From contig NZ_BDDT01000009.1 of assembly GCF_001661495.1 (NCBI RefSeq), positions 88,915 through 152,914 of the forward strand: a stretch of 64,000 bases of DNA, written 5' to 3'. A model generated the notes under the pieces. The model was not told the DNA's origin. It worked only from the letters and a program-made list of their open reading frames with translations, and ran no database searches. The position numbers and the translations under genes are program-made. This document shows, piece by piece, positions 8,715-17,418 of the stretch; the stretch's first letter is position 1; each line of letters starts with the position of its first letter. Source of the stretch: Pseudoalteromonas prydzensis (GTDB taxonomy: Bacteria > Pseudomonadota > Gammaproteobacteria > Enterobacterales > Alteromonadaceae).

Positions 8715-9584
8715 TTAATCTTGCAACGCCATTGCAGCCAGTTTCATGGTACTTGCAAATGATTCTGCTCCTGCGATAAACAAACCATTGTGGCAAAACA
8801 TTGCATCATCAATACCCGTTTCGGTTTGAAATTCAATATCTGATAAACCCGCCCATGCTTTTGGCAATGATTTTCGATCGTCGAATGAGCCTGGCTCCAC
8901 TGGTACAGTTTGCAAAATCCATTTACCCGAATGTGATGGGTAAACCATATACAGCGCTTGTTGCGATAACGCATGCACTGTTTTTTTCCATGGCGTGTAC
9001 TGCTCTAGCACAATGACTCTTGGATCTTCTGCGTTTTCAATCGCCTTTGCGACAATGGCTTTAGCGTTGATACTGCCACTGGCCGAGGCTATAAAGCGCG
9101 ATAAAATGCGCATTGCAAATTCAACCGCTTCGTCAAAACAGCGATCAAACTCACTTGCTTCTTGCCAGGTTGGATTAAACATAGAAATAGTTTGGCTTAA
9201 ACTGATCCCTTGTGACACCCCTTCAACGTGACCACAATCAATAGCATCAATGGTAGATACTAAAGAGGAATCAACAGCATTAACGATATTTTCATCGCCA
9301 TGGCACAGTTGTAAGCCATATTTCTGCCAAACTAAACCAAATGACGAATAAGGAATGCCATTTTCACGTGCGCCCGCGCCACCACGTTGATGGTGATCAA
9401 AGCGCCCTGCTGCTGGATCATATTCACCGCCTACATCAATCACAATATCAGCTTGCGCTATCAACTGCGTATCGCGAGTACGCACAAGCTTAAAATCAGG
9501 AAGAGCTAGCCTAAGTGCTGCGATACTAAACACATCATCCGCGTGAAAATTACCATTGTGGGTTACTACTGTTAAATCATTCAT
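8715..9584 (-). CDS. MYG1 family protein (UPF0160, DHH-like metal-dependent hydrolase)
   Basis: 289 residues with HNGNFHADDVFS near the N-terminus, DIVIDVGGEYD and the FDHHQ motif, which together form the metal site of the MYG1 family. A later GHVEGVSQGISLSQTISMFNP segment and the C-terminal AWAGLSD region are also typical. Eukaryotic MYG1 is a 3'-5' RNA exonuclease; for the bacterial members a phosphodiesterase role is inferred by homology. Length fits. It is a single gene in convergent orientation to DUF3360. Confidence 0.8.
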   Translation of the reverse strand: MNDLTVVTHNGNFHADDVFSIAALRLALPDFKLVRTRDTQLIAQADIVIDVGGEYDPAAGRFDHHQRGGAGARENGIPYSSFGLVWQKYGLQLCHGDENIVNAVDSSLVSTIDAIDCGHVEGVSQGISLSQTISMFNPTWQEASEFDRCFDEAVEFAMRILSRFIASASGSINAKAIVAKAIENAEDPRVIVLEQYTPWKKTVHALSQQALYMVYPSHSGKWILQTVPVEPGSFDDRKSLPKAWAGLSDIEFQTETGIDDAMFCHNGLFIAGAESFASTMKLAAMALQD

Positions 9585-9747
9585 ATATTTAGTGTCATTT
9601 TGAAAAGGGGTAAGAAGACGGCGTAATTAAGCTATACCCGTAAAGCACCGAGCTTGCCTGAAATTACCAGCACAGCAGTATACGCTATCTACGCGACGCC
9701 CACAAAACAGCACTGTCTTTTTCGCAAAAAATTCATAATAGTAAGGG

Positions 9748-10842
9748 TTATATAATATTATTGCCTTGCTCTGGATCACGTGAGCTATCAGCTTGCTCTC
9801 GAATTTCATCGGCATCACTGCTGACATCATCAATATCGGTGTGAGTGGCTGCTAGCTTAGTTTTTCTCTCAGCAGAGGCTGGCTGAGGTTGCTGCTCTTG
9901 TGGTTGCTCGGCACTTGGAGCATTTAAGATAATACGCTCTCGTGCATCATCAGGCATACTAATACCATGCTCAGTAAAATTGTTAACCATTTCTCGCATT
10001 AACTGTGATGCTACTTTAATTGTGCTGTGTTGCTCACTGTTAACCCAAAAATAAATGATTAAATTGATGGTCGATGAACCCAATTCATCCAGTAACACTT
10101 GCGGGGCAGGATCATTTAACACCGCCTCTTGTTGAGCCATTAAACTAACGGCAAGTTGTTGCGTCGCGCGTATGTCGTTATCGTAGCCTATACCTAACTT
10201 AAAATGGCCGCGCATTTTGGGGTTTGCAGTCAGGTTTTTAATCACATTCTTATACACTGTCGCATTCGGTATTTGAATATGGTTGCCATCAAAATCAACT
10301 AAAGTGGTGGCACGTGCAGTTACTTTTTTAACCACGCCTAAGCGATTATCAACTTCAATCACATCATCAATACGAAAAGGCCGCTGTACGCTCAACAGCA
10401 TGCTTGATATAAAATTCTCAGCAATATCTCGAAATGCAAAGCCTAAAATCAAACCCACTAAGCCGGTGCCACTCATCACCGCCACGGCAAACTCACTTAA
10501 ACCCGCTAACCTTAGGAATAGATAAACACCAAATAAAATAATCACAATACTAATAAAGCGACGAGTGACAACATGCAATAACCTGCTTTCACTCACATAA
10601 CTGATGGGCTTAACAAATAAATAAGACAGCGGCCTGGCAATAAAATAACACACAACGATTGCGACAACTCCCAAAGTTAGAGCAGGTAACATTTGCCAAG
10701 CACTTTGTAAAAAGTGCGCAATCTGAACATTTATAGCTTGCCAAGAAACAGGATCGACAACAGCGGGGGCTGCTTCAACCCTGAGTGATGATAGTAAATT
10801 AAACAATTGATTTTTAATCATATTAGTGATTTCCATATACAT
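9748..10842 (-). CDS. MscS family small-conductance mechanosensitive channel
   Basis: About 360 residues with four hydrophobic segments. The last is glycine-rich (GTGLVGLILGFAFRDIAENF) and followed by the beta domain (QRPFRIDDVIEVDNRLGVVKKVTARATTLVDFDGNHIQIPNATVYKNVI), the hallmark of MscS pore and vestibule. The C-terminal 60 residues are Gln/Pro/Asp-rich and probably disordered. The protein would sit in the inner membrane and release solutes on osmotic downshift. Start alternatives are 10842, 10836 and 10821; the last has a GGAA 9 nt upstream and is slightly favoured. Confidence 0.85.
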   Translation of the reverse strand: MYMEITNMIKNQLFNLLSSLRVEAAPAVVDPVSWQAINVQIAHFLQSAWQMLPALTLGVVAIVVCYFIARPLSYLFVKPISYVSESRLLHVVTRRFISIVIILFGVYLFLRLAGLSEFAVAVMSGTGLVGLILGFAFRDIAENFISSMLLSVQRPFRIDDVIEVDNRLGVVKKVTARATTLVDFDGNHIQIPNATVYKNVIKNLTANPKMRGHFKLGIGYDNDIRATQQLAVSLMAQQEAVLNDPAPQVLLDELGSSTINLIIYFWVNSEQHSTIKVASQLMREMVNNFTEHGISMPDDARERIILNAPSAEQPQEQQPQPASAERKTKLAATHTDIDDVSSDADEIREQADSSRDPEQGNNII

Positions 10843-11014
10843 ACGTGAATCTGGCAGTGCTAATTAATATTATTCCTAGCACTGCAAATAAAGCGCCAAT
10901 TTAAGCTGGCAAGCACCTTGCAGTTAAATTCATTAATAGATAAGTATTTAACTGCAAATAAGACACTCAACCTGAACTCTGGTTACTTAATAATAAAGCT
11001 AAGTAAGGAATATA

Positions 11015-11995
11015 ATGGCACATAAACAGCGTGGCTTTACGGCCAATAAGCCTACAGACATCCCACTACTTGGTTGGTGGGATATTTGTAAGCGGGTTTA
11101 TCACAGTATGTCGCAAGATAACTTATCGTTTGTTGCCGCTGGCGTCGCCTTCTATGCATTGCTAGCTATTTTCCCTGCACTGGCAGCCTGCGTATCAGTG
11201 TATGCGTATTTCACTTCAGCTGCGGATATCAGTGAACACATTAGTAAATTTATTACCTTATTACCGCCAAGCAGCCGCGAAATCCTTATGCAACAAGTAT
11301 CCGAAGTCACCCAGCAATCACAAAAGGTGTTGAGTATTAGTGCTATAGGTACGCTTCTACTAACGGTATGGAGTAGCAGTAAAGGCTGTCAGGCGTTGAT
11401 CACCGCTTGTAACATTACTTATCATGAACATAACAAAAGACAGTTTTTTAAAGCGCTGTTAATACGCTTTTTATTCTCTCTTGGCGCTATCTTTGTTGCG
11501 GTGGTCGCATTGCTGATCATTGGTATCTTGCCTATCGTACTCAATATTGTAGGCCTCAAAAACAGTATCGATTTCGTGATCAAATTACTCACTTGGCCAT
11601 TATTGGCTGCCACCTTTCATTTTGCATTAGCATTTGTTTATCGTTATGCACCACATAGAAAGCCGGCCAAATGGCGTTGGGTTACAACGGGTTCTATCAT
11701 GGCCACAGGGCTGTGGATCATTGCATCATTAGGGTTTTCATATTACGTGTCACAATTTGCTTCATACAATGAAACATATGGCTCTCTGGGTGGCGTGGTG
11801 ATCATGCTGATGTGGCTGTATATCAGCGCCTATATTATTATTTTTGGCGCAGCCATCAATGCCAGTACTGAACAACAAACCATGCTTGATAGCACCATAG
11901 GCCCTGCCCGTGAATCTGGTCAACGTGGCGCCTTTGTAGCCGATCACTTAACTAAGCAACAACAGCGTGAGCATTCTTCTAAAACGAATGAATAG
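11015..11995 (+). CDS. YihY/BrkB family inner membrane protein
   Basis: 326 residues with six hydrophobic helices and the family pattern SQDNLSFVAAGVAFYALLAIFPALAA, LLTVWSSSKG, RYAPHRKPKW-like and YGSLGGVVIMLMWLYISAYIIIFGAAINA. The family is widespread; its function is unsettled, and the older ribonuclease BN label was an error. The ribosome-binding site AAGGA sits 8 nt before the start. It is divergent from mscS. Confidence 0.85.
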   Translation: MAHKQRGFTANKPTDIPLLGWWDICKRVYHSMSQDNLSFVAAGVAFYALLAIFPALAACVSVYAYFTSAADISEHISKFITLLPPSSREILMQQVSEVTQQSQKVLSISAIGTLLLTVWSSSKGCQALITACNITYHEHNKRQFFKALLIRFLFSLGAIFVAVVALLIIGILPIVLNIVGLKNSIDFVIKLLTWPLLAATFHFALAFVYRYAPHRKPAKWRWVTTGSIMATGLWIIASLGFSYYVSQFASYNETYGSLGGVVIMLMWLYISAYIIIFGAAINASTEQQTMLDSTIGPARESGQRGAFVADHLTKQQQREHSSKTNE

Positions 11996-12066
11996 TGCTA
12001 TTTTTACCCATGGTTGTTTAATTTAAATGTGTTTAAATAAGCATATACACGATTCGGAGCGCAATA

Positions 12067-12909
12067 ATGAAAGTAATTAAACAACTCAATAGCCATGCAA
12101 CCCAAGATGGTGATGGCGTAAACATCAGCCGCATTCCAGGCTTTGATGGCAAACATTTAGATCCCTTTTTAATGATCGACGAATTAAAATCCGACGACCA
12201 CAGTGATTTTATGGGTGGCTTTCCAGCGCATCCGCATCGAGGAATAGAAACGTTTACCTATATTATAAAAGGTGGTTTTGAGCACCAAGACCAAATGGGT
12301 AATAAAAAAGCGATTCGCGCAGGTGATGTACAATGGATGAGCACCGGTTTTGGCGTTATTCACAGTGAAATGCCTCTGGCAGATGCGATTGAGGGCATGC
12401 ACGGTTTCCAAATTTGGCTTAATATGCCAAGCACTGAAAAGCTCAGACCACCAAAGTATCAAGATACTACCGAGCACCCTGCGCCTGAGCATAAAAATAG
12501 CCAAGGTGCTGTGCTAAAAGCGCTGGCTGGCAGTTGGCAATTTGACCAGCAGGAGCAAGTTTCAAGCCTGCAAGAGCTGGCAGCCAATGGCATGTTGGCA
12601 GATGTAACAGTGCCTGCAGGGGCTGAGTTTACACACCCGCCGCTTAGCCAAACTAAGGTGATGATTTATATTCACAGCGGCTCAATCAACACCGACCAAG
12701 GTGGCCCTGTTATGGCGGGTAGCTTACTGATTTTAGAGCCTGGCAGTGACATTAAATTTAATTCTCAAACCGGCGCGGGGGTACTTATTTTAGCCGGTAA
12801 CCCACTGAATGAACCGATAGCTCACATGGGGCCGTTTGTGATGAATACGCAAGCGCAACTACGAGAAGCAATTAGTGATTATCAAAGCGGTAAATTTGGT
12901 ACCTTTTAA
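12067..12909 (+). CDS. Pirin family protein (quercetinase-like)
   Basis: 280 residues forming a double cupin. The N-terminal pirin domain carries the metal ligands in HPHRGIETFTYIIKGGFEHQD and a later SEMP segment, and the C-terminal half is a pirin_C domain. YhhW of E. coli, of the same family, oxidises quercetin in vitro. It lies 21 bp upstream of the glutathionyl-hydroquinone reductase gene. The pairing suggests a quinone or aromatic detoxification operon, which is inference from context. Confidence 0.85.
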   Translation: MKVIKQLNSHATQDGDGVNISRIPGFDGKHLDPFLMIDELKSDDHSDFMGGFPAHPHRGIETFTYIIKGGFEHQDQMGNKKAIRAGDVQWMSTGFGVIHSEMPLADAIEGMHGFQIWLNMPSTEKLRPPKYQDTTEHPAPEHKNSQGAVLKALAGSWQFDQQEQVSSLQELAANGMLADVTVPAGAEFTHPPLSQTKVMIYIHSGSINTDQGGPVMAGSLLILEPGSDIKFNSQTGAGVLILAGNPLNEPIAHMGPFVMNTQAQLREAISDYQSGKFGTF

Positions 12910-12930
12910 AACAAAATACAGGAGTCAATT

Positions 12931-13902
12931 ATGGGATTACTAGTCGACGGTAAATGGCAAGACAAGTGGTACGATACCGACAAAAGTGACGGTGAGTTTA
13001 AACGCGAGTCTGCACAATTACGTAACTGGGTAACCGAAGATGGCAGCGCAGGCGCAACGGGTGAAGCTGGTTTTAAGGCTGAAAAAGGCCGTTACCACTT
13101 ATATGTTTCGCTAGCTTGCCCATGGGCGCATCGCACCTTGATTTTCAGAAAATTAAAAGGCCTTGAAGACTACATTGATGTATCTGTGGTAAGCCCAGAT
13201 ATGCTTGATAACGGGTGGACATTTGATAAAAGTAATCACAGTACTGGGGATGCGTTATTTGATAAACAATTTATGCATCAAATTTATACCCAAAATAAAG
13301 CAGATTATTCAGGCCGAGTGACCGTACCCGTTTTATGGGATAAGCAGCAAAATAAAATTGTGAGCAATGAATCAGCAGAAATCATTCGCATGTTTAATAG
13401 CGCGTTTAATCATTTAACGGGCAATGAGCTCGACTTTTACCCCGCTCACTTGCAGGCTCAAATTGATGAAATAAATGAGCTGGTATACAACAACATTAAT
13501 AACGGTGTATACCGTACAGGGTTTGCAACCACACAAAAAGCCTATGAAGAGGCATTTAATGACTTGTTCAGCGCGCTGGATAAAGTAGAAAGTATTTTAC
13601 TCAAGCAGCGTTATTTAGTGGGTGACACATTAACTGAAGCAGATTGGCGACTGTTTACCACCTTGATCCGTTTTGATAGCGTGTATGTTGGGCATTTTAA
13701 ATGTAACCTGCGCACCATCGAATGCTACCCTGCATTAAGTGAGTATTTACGCGAGCTTTATCAAGTTGACGGGGTAAAAGAAACTGTTGATTTTTATCAT
13801 ATTAAACGGCATTACTATTTTAGCCATACTATGATAAACCCAACCCAAGTGGTGCCTAAAGGTCCCAATATAGATTTTTCGCGTCAACATAAACGCGACT
13901 AA
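12931..13902 (+). CDS. Glutathionyl-hydroquinone reductase (YqjG/ECM4 type)
   Basis: 323 residues. The thioredoxin-like N-terminal half has the active-site motif C63-P-W-A-H-R, diagnostic of xi-class glutathione transferases, and the C-terminal half is all-helical (ALDKVESILLKQRYLVGDTLTEADWRLFTTLIRFD). These enzymes reduce glutathionyl-hydroquinones to hydroquinones in the cytoplasm. It is cotranscribed with pirin and has a ribosome-binding site AGGAG before the start. Confidence 0.9.
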   Translation: MGLLVDGKWQDKWYDTDKSDGEFKRESAQLRNWVTEDGSAGATGEAGFKAEKGRYHLYVSLACPWAHRTLIFRKLKGLEDYIDVSVVSPDMLDNGWTFDKSNHSTGDALFDKQFMHQIYTQNKADYSGRVTVPVLWDKQQNKIVSNESAEIIRMFNSAFNHLTGNELDFYPAHLQAQIDEINELVYNNINNGVYRTGFATTQKAYEEAFNDLFSALDKVESILLKQRYLVGDTLTEADWRLFTTLIRFDSVYVGHFKCNLRTIECYPALSEYLRELYQVDGVKETVDFYHIKRHYYFSHTMINPTQVVPKGPNIDFSRQHKRD

Positions 13903-13922
13903 CTGCTGAAACTCGCTATAAA

Positions 13923-13950
13923 TTAACCCCAGCACAATAACTGGGGTTAA
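13923..13950. terminator. Hairpin terminator after the pirin/GST operon
   Basis: A perfect 10-bp stem TTAACCCCAG/CTGGGGTTAA with an 8-nt loop, 20 bp after the stop and 28 bp from the convergent gene's stop. It can fold from either strand. There is no extended T-run. Confidence 0.55.
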
Positions 13951-13977
13951 TCTTACTAATCGCCTTTTTAAACCAAC

Positions 13978-14553
13978 TTACCACTGTATTTCATTGATAA
14001 TATAGCCAAAATAACTTTGTTCTCCGACTAGGTTTACTCTTTTATCTTTAAGCGTTAATAATTCAGCTTTATCTAAATACCATCTTATTGAATACGTTTC
14101 TTGGTTTGATAAATCGGCAAACCTGAGCTCTACACAGTGCGCCTCATAATCACTACTACATGTGGTTGCCTCTACTAACAGGTATTCTTGCGACCAATAG
14201 TCCGCTAAACGGTATTGTGCCCATAACTGTATTGGGATATTAATGAGCGTCCAAAAGTAGAAGTAAATAAGTGCCGGAGTGAAAAACAGCGTAAAATATT
14301 TAACTAAGCGTCCCTCAGCAATAAAGTGCTCATCTAAACTTTCCTTCACTTGAGCAAAATTCTTATAACGGCTAAAAAGGTAACCAATCGTCAGCACCGT
14401 CAACGAGGGTAAAATCCAGTTGAGAATAAAATTGTAATTAGCATTAGGAATAAATGCGGGATCCTCACTTTCATACCAGATGAGAAAACCGCAAGGCATG
14501 AAGCAGGTAAGTAATAATATTAAAATAAGCCAAAAAAGCTGAGGTTTAGCCAT
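13978..14553 (-). CDS. Hypothetical membrane protein
   Basis: 191 residues not recognised as a known family. Three hydrophobic stretches are seen: about residues 8-25 (WLILILLLTCFMPCGFLIW), 43-60 and 88-105. The C-terminal soluble part, about 75 residues, contains two cysteines (ATTCSSDYEAHCVEL), which suggests an extracytoplasmic domain with a disulfide. It stands alone, convergent to the GST gene. Confidence 0.55.
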   Translation of the reverse strand: MAKPQLFWLILILLLTCFMPCGFLIWYESEDPAFIPNANYNFILNWILPSLTVLTIGYLFSRYKNFAQVKESLDEHFIAEGRLVKYFTLFFTPALIYFYFWTLINIPIQLWAQYRLADYWSQEYLLVEATTCSSDYEAHCVELRFADLSNQETYSIRWYLDKAELLTLKDKRVNLVGEQSYFGYIINEIQW

Positions 14554-14666
14554 AAAAATTTAAAATCCTTATAAATTATGATCTGAGATGGCGTAACAAA
14601 TGTCAATTATTCAAACTATTGCAGTGTAATTTGAGTAAAACCGTACAACATACGTTTAAAAAAACC

Positions 14667-15656
14667 TTAATCCTTAATGGCTTCTTCAATTGTGTGCGTA
14701 TTTACCAGCTGATTTACATTGCCTTTTATCACAACGGTTGCAGCTATTTTGTCTTGAATTGCTTGGCGGTTTGGATCCCAATAAACTTGTAAAAATCCTA
14801 ATAAGCCAGTCGCAAACCCTGCTCCATAACCACCGTAGCGGCCAAACGCATCCCATAGACTTAAATATTCACCACTGAGTGCCACTACTCGAATGTCACA
14901 TATTTTTTTGCCCGGTGTTTGGCCTTGCCAAAGCAGCGAAAATAACGTGAAGTACACTGCAGCCCAGCCAAAGCCAAGGCCTAAATCTTGAATAATGCCC
15001 TTGCCCCACTGCAGCACACTATTTGAAGGCTGCGTTTGCGTAATCTCGGGTTCCAGATCTAACGGCTCACCATCAGCTGAAACCATTATTTGCAATAGCA
15101 CCCGCGTCAGCTGTTGGTTTTCAAATTCCTCTATTTCAGCAAGGCGCGGTACTTGAGCCTGTAAATTAGTCAGTGCCTTATTTTGGCAGAGTTGGTCGCA
15201 ATTTTGCGCAGTGTCAGCTAAATACGCTTGGATAAGTTGCTTTTCGTCGATCGCTAAAGGTATGTCGTTATTAATTTTTATCCCTTGCATTTGAACTGCG
15301 CTATCGTCCTCAAAAAAATCAATAGCGAGGGAAAGTACGGCCAACGAACTTACAAATAGTATACTGGCCGCTGTCACTTTTAGTACTCTACGCCAGAACA
15401 CCGACATTTTCGGTAGATGCTTTTGGGCCGTGCCTTTATAAAAAGCCATTGCAGCCACAAAGGCAATTAACGCTGCGCTGAGTTTTGCTGCTACAAAAAT
15501 CAACATTACATCGATTACCATCGCGAGCGCGCGGCGAGTCGGTGAAGCAAGTGGCAACCCCAATAACGCTTGATCAAGCTCAAACGCATAAGGGGTAATA
15601 ACTTCCCTGCTTTCAGCACGCGTTAACCCTAACTCTTCTATTTGTTCGACTTTCAT
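14667..15656 (-). CDS. RDD family membrane protein
   Basis: 329 residues. The first RDD helix pair (SPTRRALAMVIDVMLIFVAAKLSAALIAF) and the closing GKKICDIRVVALSGEYLSLWDAFGRYGGYGAGFATGLLGF are separated by a soluble insert of about 130 residues rich in Glu and Gln, with a CDQLCQNK pair. RDD proteins have been implicated in ion or small-molecule transport; the role of this one is unknown. The insert makes it longer than the minimal family. Confidence 0.75.
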   Translation of the reverse strand: MKVEQIEELGLTRAESREVITPYAFELDQALLGLPLASPTRRALAMVIDVMLIFVAAKLSAALIAFVAAMAFYKGTAQKHLPKMSVFWRRVLKVTAASILFVSSLAVLSLAIDFFEDDSAVQMQGIKINNDIPLAIDEKQLIQAYLADTAQNCDQLCQNKALTNLQAQVPRLAEIEEFENQQLTRVLLQIMVSADGEPLDLEPEITQTQPSNSVLQWGKGIIQDLGLGFGWAAVYFTLFSLLWQGQTPGKKICDIRVVALSGEYLSLWDAFGRYGGYGAGFATGLLGFLQVYWDPNRQAIQDKIAATVVIKGNVNQLVNTHTIEEAIKD

Positions 15657-15720
15657 TTATGCTCTCGTCCTTAAACATTATTCCGCGCTGTTACAGCAGC
15701 TTTAACAAATTACTTTTTTA

Positions 15721-16437
15721 TCAAACCATTAAAGCCAAATTATCTATAAAGGGTTTATTTTCTTCATCAATGATTTGAATTATCTGTTTGTGTAAGCGTT
15801 TTTTATGCTCGGCAAAAATAGTGCGTTTTTTATCAAACGTGGCCGCAAATGCCATCGCATCGCTAAGTAAGCTTTGCTGATCGGTTGAGGCTTTTTCAAT
15901 AACGTGATCAATTGCCAGCTCTGCTCCAGATACGCGACGCCCTGTTAGTTTCATTTCGTTAAAGCGGTAGTAAGGCATGGCTTTTTTTACAAAAGCTATC
16001 ATGCCAGGTAAAAATGGGATTGATAAATCCACTTCAGGGAAGCAAAAAAAGCCGCGATCGCCGAGCATAAATCTAAAGTCACAGGCGCAGGCTAAAATAG
16101 CCCCATTACCAAAAGCATGGCCATTAATAGCGGCTACCACTGGCATAGGGAAAAGCAGTAAGGTTTTAAATACATCGTCCATGTCGTACATAAAACCACG
16201 TATTTCATCGGCCTTTTTTGCTTGCATAGCAGGTAACAACCAATCGGTGTCGATGCCTAAACTCCAACACTTCTCATCATTTGAAGTGATCACTAGCGCT
16301 TTGTGGTTTTGGTTTGCAGCAACTTCTGCAAGTGTTTGTTTTAGTTGTTTAGCAAACTGTGGATTTTGACGATTTTCACCGTTTGTTAGGGTAATAACTG
16401 CAACGCTGTCTTGAGTCGTTAATGTCATAATGCTCAT
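15721..16437 (-). CDS. Enoyl-CoA hydratase/isomerase (crotonase) family protein
   Basis: 238 residues with the crotonase oxyanion-hole pattern (VVAAINGHAFGNGAILACACDFRFM) and the FPEVDLSIPFLPGM segment, whose Glu corresponds to the catalytic acid of enoyl-CoA isomerases. The first hydratase glutamate position is not evident, so a delta3-delta2-enoyl-CoA isomerase activity is more likely than hydration. It is a soluble cytoplasmic enzyme of fatty-acid oxidation. Single gene, divergent from the SDR gene at 16650. Confidence 0.8.
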   Translation of the reverse strand: MSIMTLTTQDSVAVITLTNGENRQNPQFAKQLKQTLAEVAANQNHKALVITSNDEKCWSLGIDTDWLLPAMQAKKADEIRGFMYDMDDVFKTLLLFPMPVVAAINGHAFGNGAILACACDFRFMLGDRGFFCFPEVDLSIPFLPGMIAFVKKAMPYYRFNEMKLTGRRVSGAELAIDHVIEKASTDQQSLLSDAMAFAATFDKKRTIFAEHKKRLHKQIIQIIDEENKPFIDNLALMV

Positions 16438-16649
16438 GTAAGTACCTTGATATTTTTATTGTCATTATTTGATAAGGCTCCCCTTTAATCTACTGAGGAA
16501 GATTAACTTATAATGCCATGATTAATGTTTAAGTTACTAGCTTTGCTATTTAAAAAAATTGCTCTCGTGAAAAACTAATAGATTGTTTTAAAGGTAAATA
16601 TCCATAACAATGCTTACTCAACTATTTAATCAAACACGGGTGAAGACGT

Positions 16650-17300
16650 ATGGGCAAAACCGCAATCGTAATTGGCGCAACAGGCTTAGTCGGCAGCCAA
16701 TTAGTTAAGCAACTCGTTGACCAAGCACATATCAGCCAAGTAATTACCCTCACTCGCCGCCCTGCACCATACAAAAATGAAAAAGTGATTAATCATGTGG
16801 TTGATTTTGATCACTTAGCCCAGCATGCGCAACTGTTTAAAGCAGATATTTTATTTTCATGTTTGGGCACCACCAAAAAAGCCGCGGGCTCTATTGCCGC
16901 TCAACGTAAGGTGGATTTTTATTATCAATTAAAAGTCGCTGAGCTTGCTGTAAAACATGGCGTACAACATTATTTGCTCGTGTCCTCCAGTGGTGCAAAT
17001 GCCAATAGTGGTAACGCCTATTTACAAATGAAAGGTGAACTGGAACAGACGGTTAAAACTTTAGCATTTGATCAAATAAGCATTATTCAGCCATCGTTAT
17101 TACTTGGCGAGCGTAATAATGAGTTTCGTATTGGTGAAAAGCTAGGCAGTGTATTGTTGCCAATTTTATGTATGCTACCTGGTTTAAGAAAATACCGCCC
17201 TATCACGGGCAAACAAGTTGCAGCAAAAATGTGCGCGCTGAGTGCTGAGTCAGGCTCTGGTGTAGCGTATTTTAAATTAGATGAGTTGTTTAAAGATTAA
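16650..17300 (+). CDS. Atypical SDR / NAD(P)-binding protein, HTATIP2-like
   Basis: 216 residues. An N-terminal Rossmann motif (IVIGATGLVGSQLVKQL) and the TIP30-like features FSCLGTTKKAAGS, YLLVSSSGANANS and YLQMKGELE place it among atypical short-chain dehydrogenases that bind NADPH. The YxxxK pair appears as YLQMK. The substrate is unknown. It is followed at about 75 bp by a bidirectional terminator. Confidence 0.8.
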   Translation: MGKTAIVIGATGLVGSQLVKQLVDQAHISQVITLTRRPAPYKNEKVINHVVDFDHLAQHAQLFKADILFSCLGTTKKAAGSIAAQRKVDFYYQLKVAELAVKHGVQHYLLVSSSGANANSGNAYLQMKGELEQTVKTLAFDQISIIQPSLLLGERNNEFRIGEKLGSVLLPILCMLPGLRKYRPITGKQVAAKMCALSAESGSGVAYFKLDELFKD

Positions 17301-17373
17301 ATTAATGAAGTATATTTAATACAATTTTCACTATCCGTTGCGACCTACAAAACTTCAGTGTAAAAAATAGATA

Positions 17374-17399
17374 AAAAAGCCAGCAAACGCTGGCTTTTT
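17374..17399. terminator. Bidirectional rho-independent terminator
   Basis: AAAAAGCCAGC, loop AAAC, GCTGGCTTTTT. The 6-bp GC core has flanking A and T tracts that allow use on both strands. It separates the SDR gene from the convergent tricorn-like protease gene. Confidence 0.9.
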
Positions 17400-17418
17400 A
17401 GTAATAACAATTGACTGA